A model generated the notes under the pieces. That model saw only the letters and a program-made list of their open reading frames with translations. It was not told the DNA's origin and made no database searches. A stretch of 64,000 bases of DNA from Paramecium octaurelia (taxonomy: Eukaryota > Ciliophora > Oligohymenophorea > Peniculida > Parameciidae): assembly GCA_905182995.1 (NCBI GenBank), contig CAJJDP010000085.1, positions 343,442 through 407,441 of the forward strand, given 5' to 3'. Positions 12,548-23,510 of this stretch are shown here, one piece after another. Every line of letters starts with the position of its first letter. Position 1 is the first letter of the stretch. Both the position numbers and the translations under genes were made by a program.

Positions 12548-14053
12548 ATGATCTTTTTGGCCAAAGAGTGTTTGAATCTTAAAAGGTTGAGCTTACTCAT
12601 GGAATCAGACTTAAATTCAAAGACAAAAAGGTTTTAAGTCTAAGCTAGATTCAAAGGTTAATTAATTAAGACAGTTCTTGGTTCTTCAATAATTTCATCA
12701 TTCTCTTAGGTTTTATTTAAAATTTTTGTGTCCTATTGATCTGTTTTCATTAGCAAGTATAAATTTACAGAAAAAGTTTTCCTTAAATAAATTATTAAAA
12801 TAATTAATATCATGAATGTGTTATTATCATAAACATATAAAAAATTTTTATGCTGCAAGTATATTAATTTTATTATTTCTTCCATGTAGAAATACTGAAA
12901 ATAATATAATTTAGAAAAAGTGAAACTTCTCTAAAGAATTAGATATAAAATTATTTCTCTAAGTTTGAATTATATAAACTCGGATTTTCGAAAAGCTGGC
13001 TTCAATATAATCTAAATAAATTTTTCCATCTTAAAATGTCTTGTGACTAAAGGAAATTGTTTTGAAAACATAATCAATCATATTCATGGCATATTTCATT
13101 GAAAATTTAGAAATGTATCAGATTATCACCCTTGTTTACTTGAGTTTGTTAAAGGGTGATTATTGAGAGCCTGAGAGTCCGACTTGATTACGTATCAATT
13201 TTTCATAAGGTTTCAACCATGACTAAGCATTTAATTTAATTATTAATTTTTGTTGTATATAATTGATGATATTTGAGTTGATAATAATAATATATTTTTA
13301 TAGGAAATATGACTAGTTACAAAGCGAATATGAAATGATATGAATTCATTATGTGGCAGATTCTAGCAATTTGACCAGTTTAAAAAGCTTTGATACTTCA
13401 CCAACTTTGGAAAATTCAATACAGAATGCTTATAACTAAATTTCATATATTCTTACATCGGTGAGAATGTCCTTGGTGACAAATGCTTTTTGTTTGAGCA
13501 TCTACTAAATAAAGACGGAAACAAACCTAACCAATTTATTTTGTTATTATTTTTCCTATAATTCATAATTTTTGAATTACCTTGATGTTATTACAGAAGT
13601 CTATACAATAATTAATATACTGCGTGATATATTCTTATGGTAATTTGAGTTCCCCAAAGAGTTAGGCGAACAATTCAAGGGTATTCTGGGTGACATCAAT
13701 TTAGATGAAGACTTCTAAAAATCTAAAATTTTATTTAGTTAATACTCTTCGAAGCCATCTAGGTTGCATATTTAAATCAATAAAAAATGTGCAATCTCTT
13801 TATTCTTTTCAATAATGATTGGTAACCTTTGACAAGTGAATCCGCAATTTTTAAGCAAATCCTTTTCATTAGAGAGATAATCAAATAATAGCTAAGTGAA
13901 GATACAGATTTTACATACTCTTTATTCTTCATCACTTATTTCAGTTGTACATGTTTTTTGGATGATCTCTTTGACTTGACTCAATTTATCTTGGTTAATT
14001 TCAAGAGTATAATTCCATTGGACATTCATCAGAAGTATATTGTCATTCCATGA
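12548..14053 (+). pseudogene. Unrecognised gene with disrupted or unresolved exon structure
   Basis: Protein-like stretches on the plus strand cannot be joined into one frame with ordinary introns. Around 12548-12739 an ATG-led frame reads MIFLAKECLNLKRL... From about 13344 to 13745 a second frame contains QFEFPKELGEQFKGIL. From about 13740 to the TGA at 14051-14053 a third frame reads through NNDWQPLTSESAIFKQILF and ends ...HQKYIVIP. The passage between the last two frames needs a change of phase that no GT...AG pair of normal length supplies. It may therefore be a decaying duplicate, a gene with unusual introns, or a sequence error. No family was recognised; the composition suggests a soluble helical protein. 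Confidence 0.4.
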
Positions 14054-14170
14054 TGGATCAGATAACACAATATTGGGAATGGGTCTAAGGCAATCAGTCT
14101 GGTATTAAGCAAAATCAATATTAAGAGATTTTATTTTATCCATGTGAGTATATGAATTAATAATAAATAA

Positions 14171-15426
14171 TCATGTTGGTACAAATGACTATTGAACAGT
14201 TAGATTGGAAAATGCATTGACTGAGACATTCATGATAGGTAAAAAGTTCCATCCTTCCAAATTGATTTTCTGAGGTAATTGAGATTCCTGAATATTAATT
14301 GGGATTTGGCAGACTACTGGAACTGACAGCCAAGTTAAGAAAGCATCCTATTGGTGATTAAGATCATTTCAATACAGCAATAGCTTCCATTTACAAAAAG
14401 TACTAGTTTCTAATAATATTAGTTTTAATAGTAGCTCTGAGATTTTTGGGTATTTCTAATAAGGCATTTTGTCTTTCCAATTTTTAACCGGAATTGACTC
14501 CTCCTAGATTCTGTTGAAATACTTTCACATTTTCTACAACCCTCTCAATTTCATCATCATCAATAAAAGTGAGCTTATTGATCAATCTAGCTTCAACTCT
14601 ACTGATTGATCTTTAAGAACGAGTGTTATCCAATGTGTATTCAATTTGCAATTGTTCTCCTGGAATGAAATTGTTTTTGTTTAATTTCAATGAAAGCTCT
14701 ACTGTTCCTCGATTCAAACACAAAAATTAAACTATATTTCCTTCACATTACCTAAATTGCTCGCATTCAGAGGCTGTCCTTCCATTAATAAAGACATCAG
14801 CACTTTCCATCATTAAAGTACTAGCTTCATCGGGTAGATCAACTCTCAAAGTCACCTTATATCCACATTTGGCTTGTTTCAACCCTATCTTAAAACCGAA
14901 TGGATACCATCTTCGCTTTTGTACTAAAAACTTGAAGACATGTTATATTGGGTAGGGATGCTAAATTAAAATTTATAATCGGCAGGTTTCACTTATCCAG
15001 TGTATAATTCCTGGGTGTAAACGAAGGATTCATGAGTTCCATAATGTCTGATCACTCTATACATGATATCACCATTGAGCTCATATTTCTTTTGAGTTGG
15101 CTTGGGCTATCTAAATGGAGAATCCAGAGTCACTTAAATTCTTTGAGCTCTCTCAACCAACTTCTCTGGAATCATTTAAGGATTGCTTTGATCATAAGGT
15201 ATCTTAAGATACAAATCTATTGAATTACCTACTTTTTGTCAATTATCTTGGAATACATTTTGGTTTAAAAAGTCAAAACTATTTAGGCTTTTGGTATTTC
15301 CTATGTTATTCTGATGAAACATTCCCCCCTGATTTGATCTCCTGCCAAAGTAACAGGATCAAAAAACTTAAATAAAACATTCCTATTCATCAAACTAATT
15401 AAAGATTTAATTTAATCAATATTCAT
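14171..15426 (-). CDS. Arrestin-fold protein (arrestin N and C domains)
   Basis: 392 residues after removing introns 15203..15228 (26 nt, AAG end), 14885..14907 and 14348..14375. The N-terminal half has the arrestin signature FFDPVTLAGDQIRGECFIRI (a strand, then GD.i.G) and YKVTLRVDLPDE. The C-terminal half restarts with GTVELSLKLNKNNFIPGEQL, the usual second arrestin domain opening (nk..f.pGe.l). Such arrestin-domain proteins act as trafficking adaptors for membrane cargo. The first intron is the least certain: its acceptor is AAG, but it is the only GT...AG solution found that links the two frames. The ATG at 15426 is the first in frame; a second ATG 12 codons on (MNRNVLFKFF) is possible. 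The gene lies 74 bp downstream of the importin-like gene on the same strand. Confidence 0.7.
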
Positions 15427-15500
15427 AGTCAAAATATTCTTTAAGACACTATTCAGCTAAGTTGCATATCCTTTCGGCCCCGCAGATTTAGAACAAATTC

Positions 15501-16896
15501 TCAAGTTTTTTTTGAACTCCAGTCTAACAAAAGTACTAATATATTTAGGCCTTATATTGGCTTGATTGTAATTCTTTAATTATCAATCCCAAAGCTAATT
15601 GAATAAATGAATAGACTACTTTCTACAGACAATTAAACTATATTCAGATCTATGTCATCCAAACCCAAAATTACATAATCCAACAATCCAGAATCAACAA
15701 TTATCAATAATTAATTCTATGTGCATACAACCAGAAAGTTTTTAAAAGCCTAATAGAGTTCCCTTCTGACATCCACAACATCATTTTCCAAAAGATCAAA
15801 AACAGCATCCAGTATTTTTTGATTCGAAACTATCTAATCCAAAATCAAATGAGAAGAGGCCATTAAATTATTGAATATCATGCTTCCATAAATTCTACAA
15901 TAGGTACGCTAAGTATTCTTAAGTAACCCATAGAGGACATCCAATATTCCTAGATCCAATAATTTTGAACACTCATCAAATTCTGATGTGAATGACAAAC
16001 TTACTAATATAGATAAAGACAATTTAGAGATGTTTTTATCCTTATTATTAATTAAGTTCATGATAGATTACATTATCCTCATAGTCAAAATGAATTGAAT
16101 ATTTTAAATGTTCCTACTCGCATTCTCAATTATCATTAAACCCTTCTCTTTTACTAATTAATTTCAAAATATCAATTACAGTTATTATCCGCACTCTCAA
16201 TCAATTTGGAGGCAATTCTCAAAATAGCAATTACTTAATTGTCATCATCTATACTCTTTGTTATGCTTGCCAGAATTCTAAGTGCTTTATCGTTGTTCCT
16301 ATTCACCTGTAGAGACTTTAATACACTCTCAACGATGTCATATTTTGAGAATTTGGGGGAATGCAATTCTACTAATTAATTTAAACCTCTTAATCCCTAT
16401 TAACAATATTTACATTAATTGATACATTCTCTTTTAATAAACTCTAGTCAGAGTCTATCCAAGACTTGTAAATCTCACAAACTTAATCGAAATGTTAATT
16501 TACATAGATCCTTGACTTTTTCTACTTAACCAATTATCTAAAACAATTTGCTGCTTTTGTCGCAAACACAGAATACTTTGGATTCGAACCTAAACACATG
16601 GAATCAACCAATGTTTTGATTATTCTTAAATGTTCTGCCCATTCACAAAATTAAGATGGATCATTTATGGCAGTCGATTGAACATCATCTAAAATCGATA
16701 CCATGATTTAGTATTCTTCATCGTTCAATTCCTCAAATCTCATCAACTTGTCCACTATATCAATTAATTATTCGATTGGATAATGTTTTACTGGGTTAGT
16801 AACTAATCTCTTCAATCTAAACGTCTATTCTAAAGTTCTCTTTCTCAATTCTGAATGAAAGTTCTCTCTCATATCTCTTAGTCTGTTTGAACTCAT
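15501..16896 (-). CDS. Importin-alpha-like ARM-repeat protein
   Basis: 446 residues after introns 16397..16425 and 16154..16179 are removed. The basic N-terminus (LRDMRENFHSELRKRTLEQT, then FRLKRLV) resembles an importin-beta-binding (IBB) segment. The rest is a run of helical repeats of armadillo type (for example LLDLGILDVLYGLL and ILDAVFDLLENDVVDVRREL). Importin-alpha proteins carry cargo with nuclear localisation signals into the nucleus. The repeats are divergent and the W...N ladder of classical importin alpha is not obvious, so this may be a specialised paralogue, plausible in a cell with two kinds of nuclei. Start chosen at the first in-frame ATG before the basic segment. Confidence 0.65.
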
Positions 16897-17659
16897 TTTG
16901 GAAGAAAATTATTAAAAATTCTAATTTAGAAGGTTCTATAATTTACAATTAAAATTAAGTAGATACTCCTAAAAATTTGATATCATTCTAATAACCACTA
17001 TCTAATTAAACCAATAGATAGAAGAAGGAACATTTTAATGAAAATGCATGAATGAAAGAATTTATTTTTCAAAGTCAACTAAAATATATAACCAACATAA
17101 GTTCTAAAACTAGTCAAAATCAGAATAATTTTAGAATTATTAACCCTTTTTATAATGAAGTGAGAAACGAAAATAATTTCTGAGATATTGTTCATCGATT
17201 AATAAATTATTTTTGTATAAGTTATTTCTAAATTATGCAGTAAGAGTACTAATATTTTTACTAATGACTTGGCAATTTATATATTAATGGTCATAAAATT
17301 TACTTTAAAGTAATTTAGGTAGCAATCTAGAATTTAATAAAATTAATAAAATTTATAATCAAATTATATTAACTATTATTTTAAGCTCAAATTAATTGAT
17401 TAATCTAATTAATTGATATACCATGATATTAGTTTAATTTATTAGATAATTATTTCATCAAAATTATATTAATACAAACTAAGTTGAAACAATTTAATAA
17501 TTCATGCTATTCAACTTTTTTTGGTAATCATGTATCATCAATGTTTATCATTTTCATAAGAAATTGTTTGTTTTTAATATTCTAGAAAAAGGTACATAGT
17601 TAAAACAGATTATTAACTTTATGTAATACGAAATTTGTTTATTTAAAATCAATTACTTC
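16897..17659. other. Intergenic region, 763 bp
   Basis: AT-rich spacer between the start of the importin-like gene and the stop of the coiled-coil gene, both on the minus strand. No protein-like frame, tRNA-like fold or repeat was seen. Confidence 0.45.
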
Positions 17660-18394
17660 TCACTTTTACTTCTTATCCGAACCAACTATTGACAATCGCG
17701 ATTATTATTGTTACTATTACAATTCTATTTTCTCTATCTTTACAACTAAATCATTTAAAATTTGCATTATTGTTTATTATTTTTCTAATTCACATAAGTG
17801 AGATAAGTACAATTATAGTTTCGCTAGAATGATTTTAGTTACTCATCTATCTCTTATTTCAATGTTTCCTAATCCTTTTTAATACTTATTTCCCACTCTT
17901 ACTTAAATTGATATTAAATAAAATACTCTCATTAATTGGTTCTGATCTCAATTATTTCAATTAAGCTCTAAAAATTGAAAAAAATACACTTACTGATGCT
18001 CCAATAACATATTAATCTAAACATCGTGCTTACTCAGGGTTCTTTGTACTAAATCTTCCACTTTCTCTTTGTCTACTGCAGAATACGTTCTCTAATGTGT
18101 TGACCTTATTGTTTGTCTCAATTTCAAAATCTCATTTTCAACTTGATTCTTCATCTATTATAACTATATTAGTTGTCTATACATTAGATATAAAACGCTC
18201 TGTCATTTTGGTTATCAATTCCACAAGTAATTTTTGGACTTAATCAATCAATTATTCCCTTTCGATAACATTCTAAATCTATTCAACCATTTATGACTGC
18301 TTATCTCTCTTCCCCAAATACTAAAATCCATATAAATTGATACAGAATCTACAGCTACTTATACATTCTTTTGAAATTCCCTGTCTTCGTTCAT
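17660..18394 (-). CDS. Small coiled-coil protein, 200 aa
   Basis: 200 residues in six exons; introns 18321..18343, 18155..18182, 17968..17993, 17898..17926 and 17785..17810 bring the length to an exact multiple of three. It opens MNEDREFQKNVQVAVDSYL and is almost entirely coiled coil (for example VEDLVQRTLSKHDVQINMLL), ending with a Gln run (six TAA/TAG codons) and SRLSIVGSDKKQK. No family was recognised. Intron 17898..17926 ends in AAG. The gene is intron-dense (132 nt of intron in 735 nt) and starts only 32 bp from the divergent gene at 18427. Confidence 0.65.
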
Positions 18395-18426
18395 AAAATA
18401 ATATTAATATATTTTAATATTAAAAG
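18395..18426. promoter_or_regulatory. 32-bp shared divergent promoter gap
   Basis: Only 32 bp separate the ATG codons of the divergent genes at 18394 (minus) and 18427 (plus). Any core promoter and both 5' leaders must lie here or overlap the coding regions. The stretch is nearly pure A/T (TAATATT and TTTTAATATTAAAA-like runs) with no recognised motif. Confidence 0.5.
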
Positions 18427-18918
18427 ATGGGAGCCTGTTCTGGCAAATAACCACCCAAAAAATAAGTTTCTCAACCTAAACCTATTGTGTAAATTCAATC
18501 ACAAAAGTAAAATTTTCTTGCCATATGGAATGAACTCGATTCATGCCTTGATCTCGTCGATAGAAATGTCGAGAATGAAAAAACCATCGCCAAACTCAAA
18601 ACTCTATTTCAAACCAAAGGAACTATAGAAGAAATGATTATAAATCAAAGTAAAAGAGGAGGCAGGAATCTCAATTAAGATCCTTTATAAGACACTGCTT
18701 TCCAATATAATCTTTTTTTATAAGTAGACAAAATAAATAGAATTCTTTCCGATTATCTACTTATTGATAGAGCCTTTGAAGATAAAAATAATCAAATTTT
18801 AGATACATTGCAACAAATCGTTGATAAAATCGAACAATATCGATAATCAATAAAGACTAAACAAGGAATCTGGAAATAAAACTAAAGTACCAACTTTAGT
18901 AATACAAATGTGTATTGA
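18427..18918 (+). CDS. Putative N-myristoylated/palmitoylated small protein, 163 aa
   Basis: Intronless gene of 163 residues starting MGACSGKQPPKKQ. Gly2 with Ser5 (MGxxS) is the standard N-myristoylation signal and Cys4 is a likely palmitoylation site, so the protein is probably tethered to a membrane. After a basic, proline-containing linker the body is helical (NFLAIWNELDSCLDLVDRN..., ILDTLQQIVDKIEQYRQSI). No enzymatic domain is recognised. The start is fixed by the lipidation signal and by the 32-bp gap to the divergent neighbour. Confidence 0.7.
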
Positions 18919-19184
18919 ACAACTATATATTTAATTAATTAATGATAATCAAATTAGGTTTTATAATAATACTTAATATAATACTAAAATTTGAGTAAAT
19001 AATTTTTCTGGATCTTTGTAACATATATAGAACAATTTAAAATGTAAACTTTATACTATGTTTTCTTTGATTATTTTGATATTGATTACTAATTAAAAAA
19101 GTCTTAATCAAAAAGTAAACTATACATATCTGAAATCATGCAATATATCAATATAAATTTATAATTGTAATTTATTATTTTATA
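18919..19184. other. Intergenic AT-rich spacer
   Basis: Unique AT-rich sequence between the end of the 163-aa gene and the first copy of the 1325-bp duplicated block. Nothing recognised. Confidence 0.4.
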
Positions 19185-20509
19185 CTTATTATCAAGCAAT
19201 TATATAATTATTTTAATTGAATTTATTAATATTAATTTACTGAAACCAAGTCAGAATATTTCATTAAATTTATTAAACCAAGCTAAATAGTCTTCATTTT
19301 CACCCATACATTTATAAACTAATTTTAATTTTTGAATTGTATCACCTTCATAATATTTTGATTTGTGAATAAAAATAACAGATTAGATTTATAAAAATAT
19401 GATGCATAAAATAGGTATCTGGAATTAATAAAATAGCCTATAAAATAAAAAAAAGTGGAAGGTATTGCTGTTATTATTTGTCTAGAAATTAGGAACAAAT
19501 TCTATGAGTTTTATTTGTAAAATAATTTTATAAATGGTAAAGAATCTGCTAAGAGCTAGAGATGTTGAATAAAAATATTTTTTTAATTTTGAAAATCATC
19601 AACCTATTAGGAATTGAGGATAAATCATTATCTACTGTTAATCATTAATTAAACTTTTAGAAATTGTATGATCAAATATCTTCATCCTTTCATCCTTTCA
19701 TCCTTATTCAGTATTTTATTCTCTATATTCTAATTGGTTGAGTATCAAAATTGGAATTTATATTAAAAAAAGAAGCATTAAATTATTATCGAATACTAAT
19801 TTCTAATCATAATGTATGTCTTTACATTTACAATTTCTTCATAACCTAAATTATAAATATTTTAGGATGTCACTTTCTTAAATAATCAATCGTAAATAGA
19901 GGAGCTGAACTAGAGAATGTAAAAGATTGATTTAAAATATAAGGATAATTATGAATTTTTTATTATATTATTATTAGAGCAGATTTATTTTATAAAATCA
20001 TTTTTGAAGAATTTTAGTCAAATTAATGAGAATTCTCGTTGATGATCTTAATTTAAATCCAGGCATGAGAATTTTGGAATAACTTTCTCTTTATTAATTC
20101 TTCCTTAAGTCATTAATTGAAATTATTATTCCATTTTCATGTAAAGTTATTTCCAGGTTCGAAAATGTTTACTTGCGGTATTTTGTTTTAAATAATCATA
20201 TGTTCTCTTCTCTGTTTGGTATAATTTATATTAATTGCTTTAATCAATATGATTGAATGATCTCATAAAATATTGAAATAAATAGGTTTTATTATTGCTG
20301 CTAATACTTATGTTGTTTTTCTAGATATTCTCTATTTCCCAACAACATTCAGTCTTTCAAAGTTGGTTTCCTTTTCTCCTATTTTTGTAAATCATATTCT
20401 TATAATTCAAATATTGAGAATAGAAATTTCCCTTAAAACAGAGAATTACACTCACTTCAATATAATCTAATCCTGTTCCAAAAATATTATTAAAATTAAT
20501 AATTATATT
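19185..20509 (+). repeat. Duplicated block, copy 1 (1325 bp)
   Basis: Direct repeat of the block at 20511..21835 with no difference seen on line-by-line reading. It is AT-rich, contains three tandem copies of a 9-nt unit (TCATCCTTT, near 19682-19706) and no convincing gene. Only the single N at 20510 separates the copies. The copy flanks continue into different unique sequence on the outer sides, as expected if two contigs that overlap by 1325 bp were joined end to end rather than merged. Confidence 0.9.
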
Positions 20510-20510
20510 N
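20510..20510. other. Assembly gap (single N)
   Basis: The only ambiguous base in the window, lying exactly at the junction of the two 1325-bp copies. Its position marks a scaffold join. Confidence 0.95.
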
Positions 20511-21835
20511 CTTATTATCAAGCAATTATATAATTATTTTAATTGAATTTATTAATATTAATTTACTGAAACCAAGTCAGAATATTTCATTAAATTTATT
20601 AAACCAAGCTAAATAGTCTTCATTTTCACCCATACATTTATAAACTAATTTTAATTTTTGAATTGTATCACCTTCATAATATTTTGATTTGTGAATAAAA
20701 ATAACAGATTAGATTTATAAAAATATGATGCATAAAATAGGTATCTGGAATTAATAAAATAGCCTATAAAATAAAAAAAAGTGGAAGGTATTGCTGTTAT
20801 TATTTGTCTAGAAATTAGGAACAAATTCTATGAGTTTTATTTGTAAAATAATTTTATAAATGGTAAAGAATCTGCTAAGAGCTAGAGATGTTGAATAAAA
20901 ATATTTTTTTAATTTTGAAAATCATCAACCTATTAGGAATTGAGGATAAATCATTATCTACTGTTAATCATTAATTAAACTTTTAGAAATTGTATGATCA
21001 AATATCTTCATCCTTTCATCCTTTCATCCTTATTCAGTATTTTATTCTCTATATTCTAATTGGTTGAGTATCAAAATTGGAATTTATATTAAAAAAAGAA
21101 GCATTAAATTATTATCGAATACTAATTTCTAATCATAATGTATGTCTTTACATTTACAATTTCTTCATAACCTAAATTATAAATATTTTAGGATGTCACT
21201 TTCTTAAATAATCAATCGTAAATAGAGGAGCTGAACTAGAGAATGTAAAAGATTGATTTAAAATATAAGGATAATTATGAATTTTTTATTATATTATTAT
21301 TAGAGCAGATTTATTTTATAAAATCATTTTTGAAGAATTTTAGTCAAATTAATGAGAATTCTCGTTGATGATCTTAATTTAAATCCAGGCATGAGAATTT
21401 TGGAATAACTTTCTCTTTATTAATTCTTCCTTAAGTCATTAATTGAAATTATTATTCCATTTTCATGTAAAGTTATTTCCAGGTTCGAAAATGTTTACTT
21501 GCGGTATTTTGTTTTAAATAATCATATGTTCTCTTCTCTGTTTGGTATAATTTATATTAATTGCTTTAATCAATATGATTGAATGATCTCATAAAATATT
21601 GAAATAAATAGGTTTTATTATTGCTGCTAATACTTATGTTGTTTTTCTAGATATTCTCTATTTCCCAACAACATTCAGTCTTTCAAAGTTGGTTTCCTTT
21701 TCTCCTATTTTTGTAAATCATATTCTTATAATTCAAATATTGAGAATAGAAATTTCCCTTAAAACAGAGAATTACACTCACTTCAATATAATCTAATCCT
21801 GTTCCAAAAATATTATTAAAATTAATAATTATATT
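20511..21835 (+). repeat. Duplicated block, copy 2 (1325 bp)
   Basis: Second copy of 19185..20509, directly following the N. It runs straight into unique sequence leading to the coiled-coil gene at 21860. A short frame inside (MFTCGILFQIIICSLLCLVQ) looks like a hydrophobic fragment, but there is no support for a gene. Confidence 0.9.
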
Positions 21836-21859
21836 TCACTTTTATTTTGCAATAAATTA

Positions 21860-23510
21860 ATGCAACCCTCTCAATATTCTAAAGATGATTACCTCAATTA
21901 ATATGGCCACAAACTCTTAACAAAGACTTAAAATATTCATATGAAAACTTGCGAAGTCAAAATCCCAACAAGGAGAAATAGCATGATTGATTCATATAAT
22001 TTAACTAATGACACAGATGGAATTAAAAAATAAAATATAGATAAGAATAGATCATGCAGCAATCTACAAAATTTTTACTAAGAGTTCAGTAGTTCAGTCA
22101 AATAATAGTAAAACTCTCCACTCTCTGTGCTTAATAAGAAATCTTCATTAATTATGCTTAGAGTTGAAGATAGATTAATGAACTTTAAGTTTGCTAAAGA
22201 CAATGATCAGAAAATTAATACATCTACAATAGCCAAAATGAAATACTTTTGTTAAGATAACTAATTCTTTGATTTCTATAGTTGTACTGATCTTTTACTT
22301 CTTAAGTATCTTATTTATTTACTTCTTGAAGAAATCAATTCATTTAATTAAAACCAAACTGAGTAATAACCTATGCATTCTTAAAAAAAGCCTATTATAG
22401 TTGATGAGCTAAAAAGCAATAAACATAGAAATTCTATAGAAATCTTAGGCAAATAAATCAATAAGATGCAAAAATTAATTGGAGATAAATTATCTTTGCC
22501 TAATTATGAAATGTTCTCAACACCTTAATCCAAAATTAAGAAAAGTGAACTTATATATCAACCATCCAGTAACACTTAGAAACTAGAATCTGATTATAAT
22601 TAAACCTCACTTAACTCTTAATAAATGATCTAATTCTAAATTGATGAATTGAAAATAAAAAATCAAACTATCACAAAATAAACTTCTAGGATTAATAGTC
22701 TAGAATTAGAACTTAAATTACTCAATAATTAAATATCTGAAACTGATCTGAATTTATAAATCTCACAAAAAACTCTAACAGTTAAAGATCAAGAAGTAAT
22801 TTAATATCCCATAAGATTAGCTCAAGGATATTATAAAGAAAAATGAAAAATTAATTGAAACAACTAATTAAGCAATTAAAGAAAAAGATGAATTCTAAGA
22901 ATACTATAAGGCAGCAAAGAATGATTATGAGTTACTAAGAACCAAGTTTAACGATTTGTAAATTAAGTTAAATGAAATGTAAAATTTATAGATTTAATTT
23001 AGATAAAAGAGTAATCAAAGTATCTTAAAGGAAAGTTCTATATAGAAAAAATAATTAACCGACTCTGTTCAATCATCCTAATAGTAAATGAAAAAGGAAG
23101 AATAGAAATTATAAAAAGAGTTGCTAGATAAAAATAAACTCATAGTAAATATAAATTGAATAAACTAGAGATAATTGTCTGAGGATGGTAAGATCTTAGG
23201 GTAATACTTAAAAGATATCTCTTATAAAATATAATAGATCCCTCCTGATTAAATTCCTTAAAATCTGTAATCACTTTAAAGAGAATTGTGCTTGAATGAA
23301 TGTATAGTAAACACTAAATTAAATAATATGCATCTTGCTTAGATTGATCTAGTGAAATTTAACAAATCTAACAACCAAGAGAAAAAACCTAGAAAATATA
23401 TGAATTGTCATAATTAATTGATAGATTAAATGAAATCATTTTAAGTTCAATCTGATCTTGTGGCAATGATGTTGGTCTAAAGTGAGATAATTGAGAAGTT
23501 TATTAGTTGA
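21860..23510 (+). CDS. Coiled-coil protein, 533 aa
   Basis: 533 residues after removing introns 22796..22820 and 23145..23168 (both GTA...TAG, both needed to avoid TGA). The N-terminal third is Ser/Asn-rich and probably disordered (MQPSQYSKDDYLNQYG...). The C-terminal two thirds are coiled coil rich in K, E, N and Q, with an ending ...LVAMMLVQSEIIEKFIS. No domain was recognised. It may be a structural cortical or basal-body component, as many ciliate coiled-coil proteins are, but that is inference only. The start ATG lies 25 bp beyond the duplicated block. Confidence 0.7.

Noticed and set aside
19185-21835. A genuine tandem segmental duplication
   Set aside because: The single N exactly at the junction and lack of differences fit an unmerged contig overlap better; kept as an assembly finding instead.
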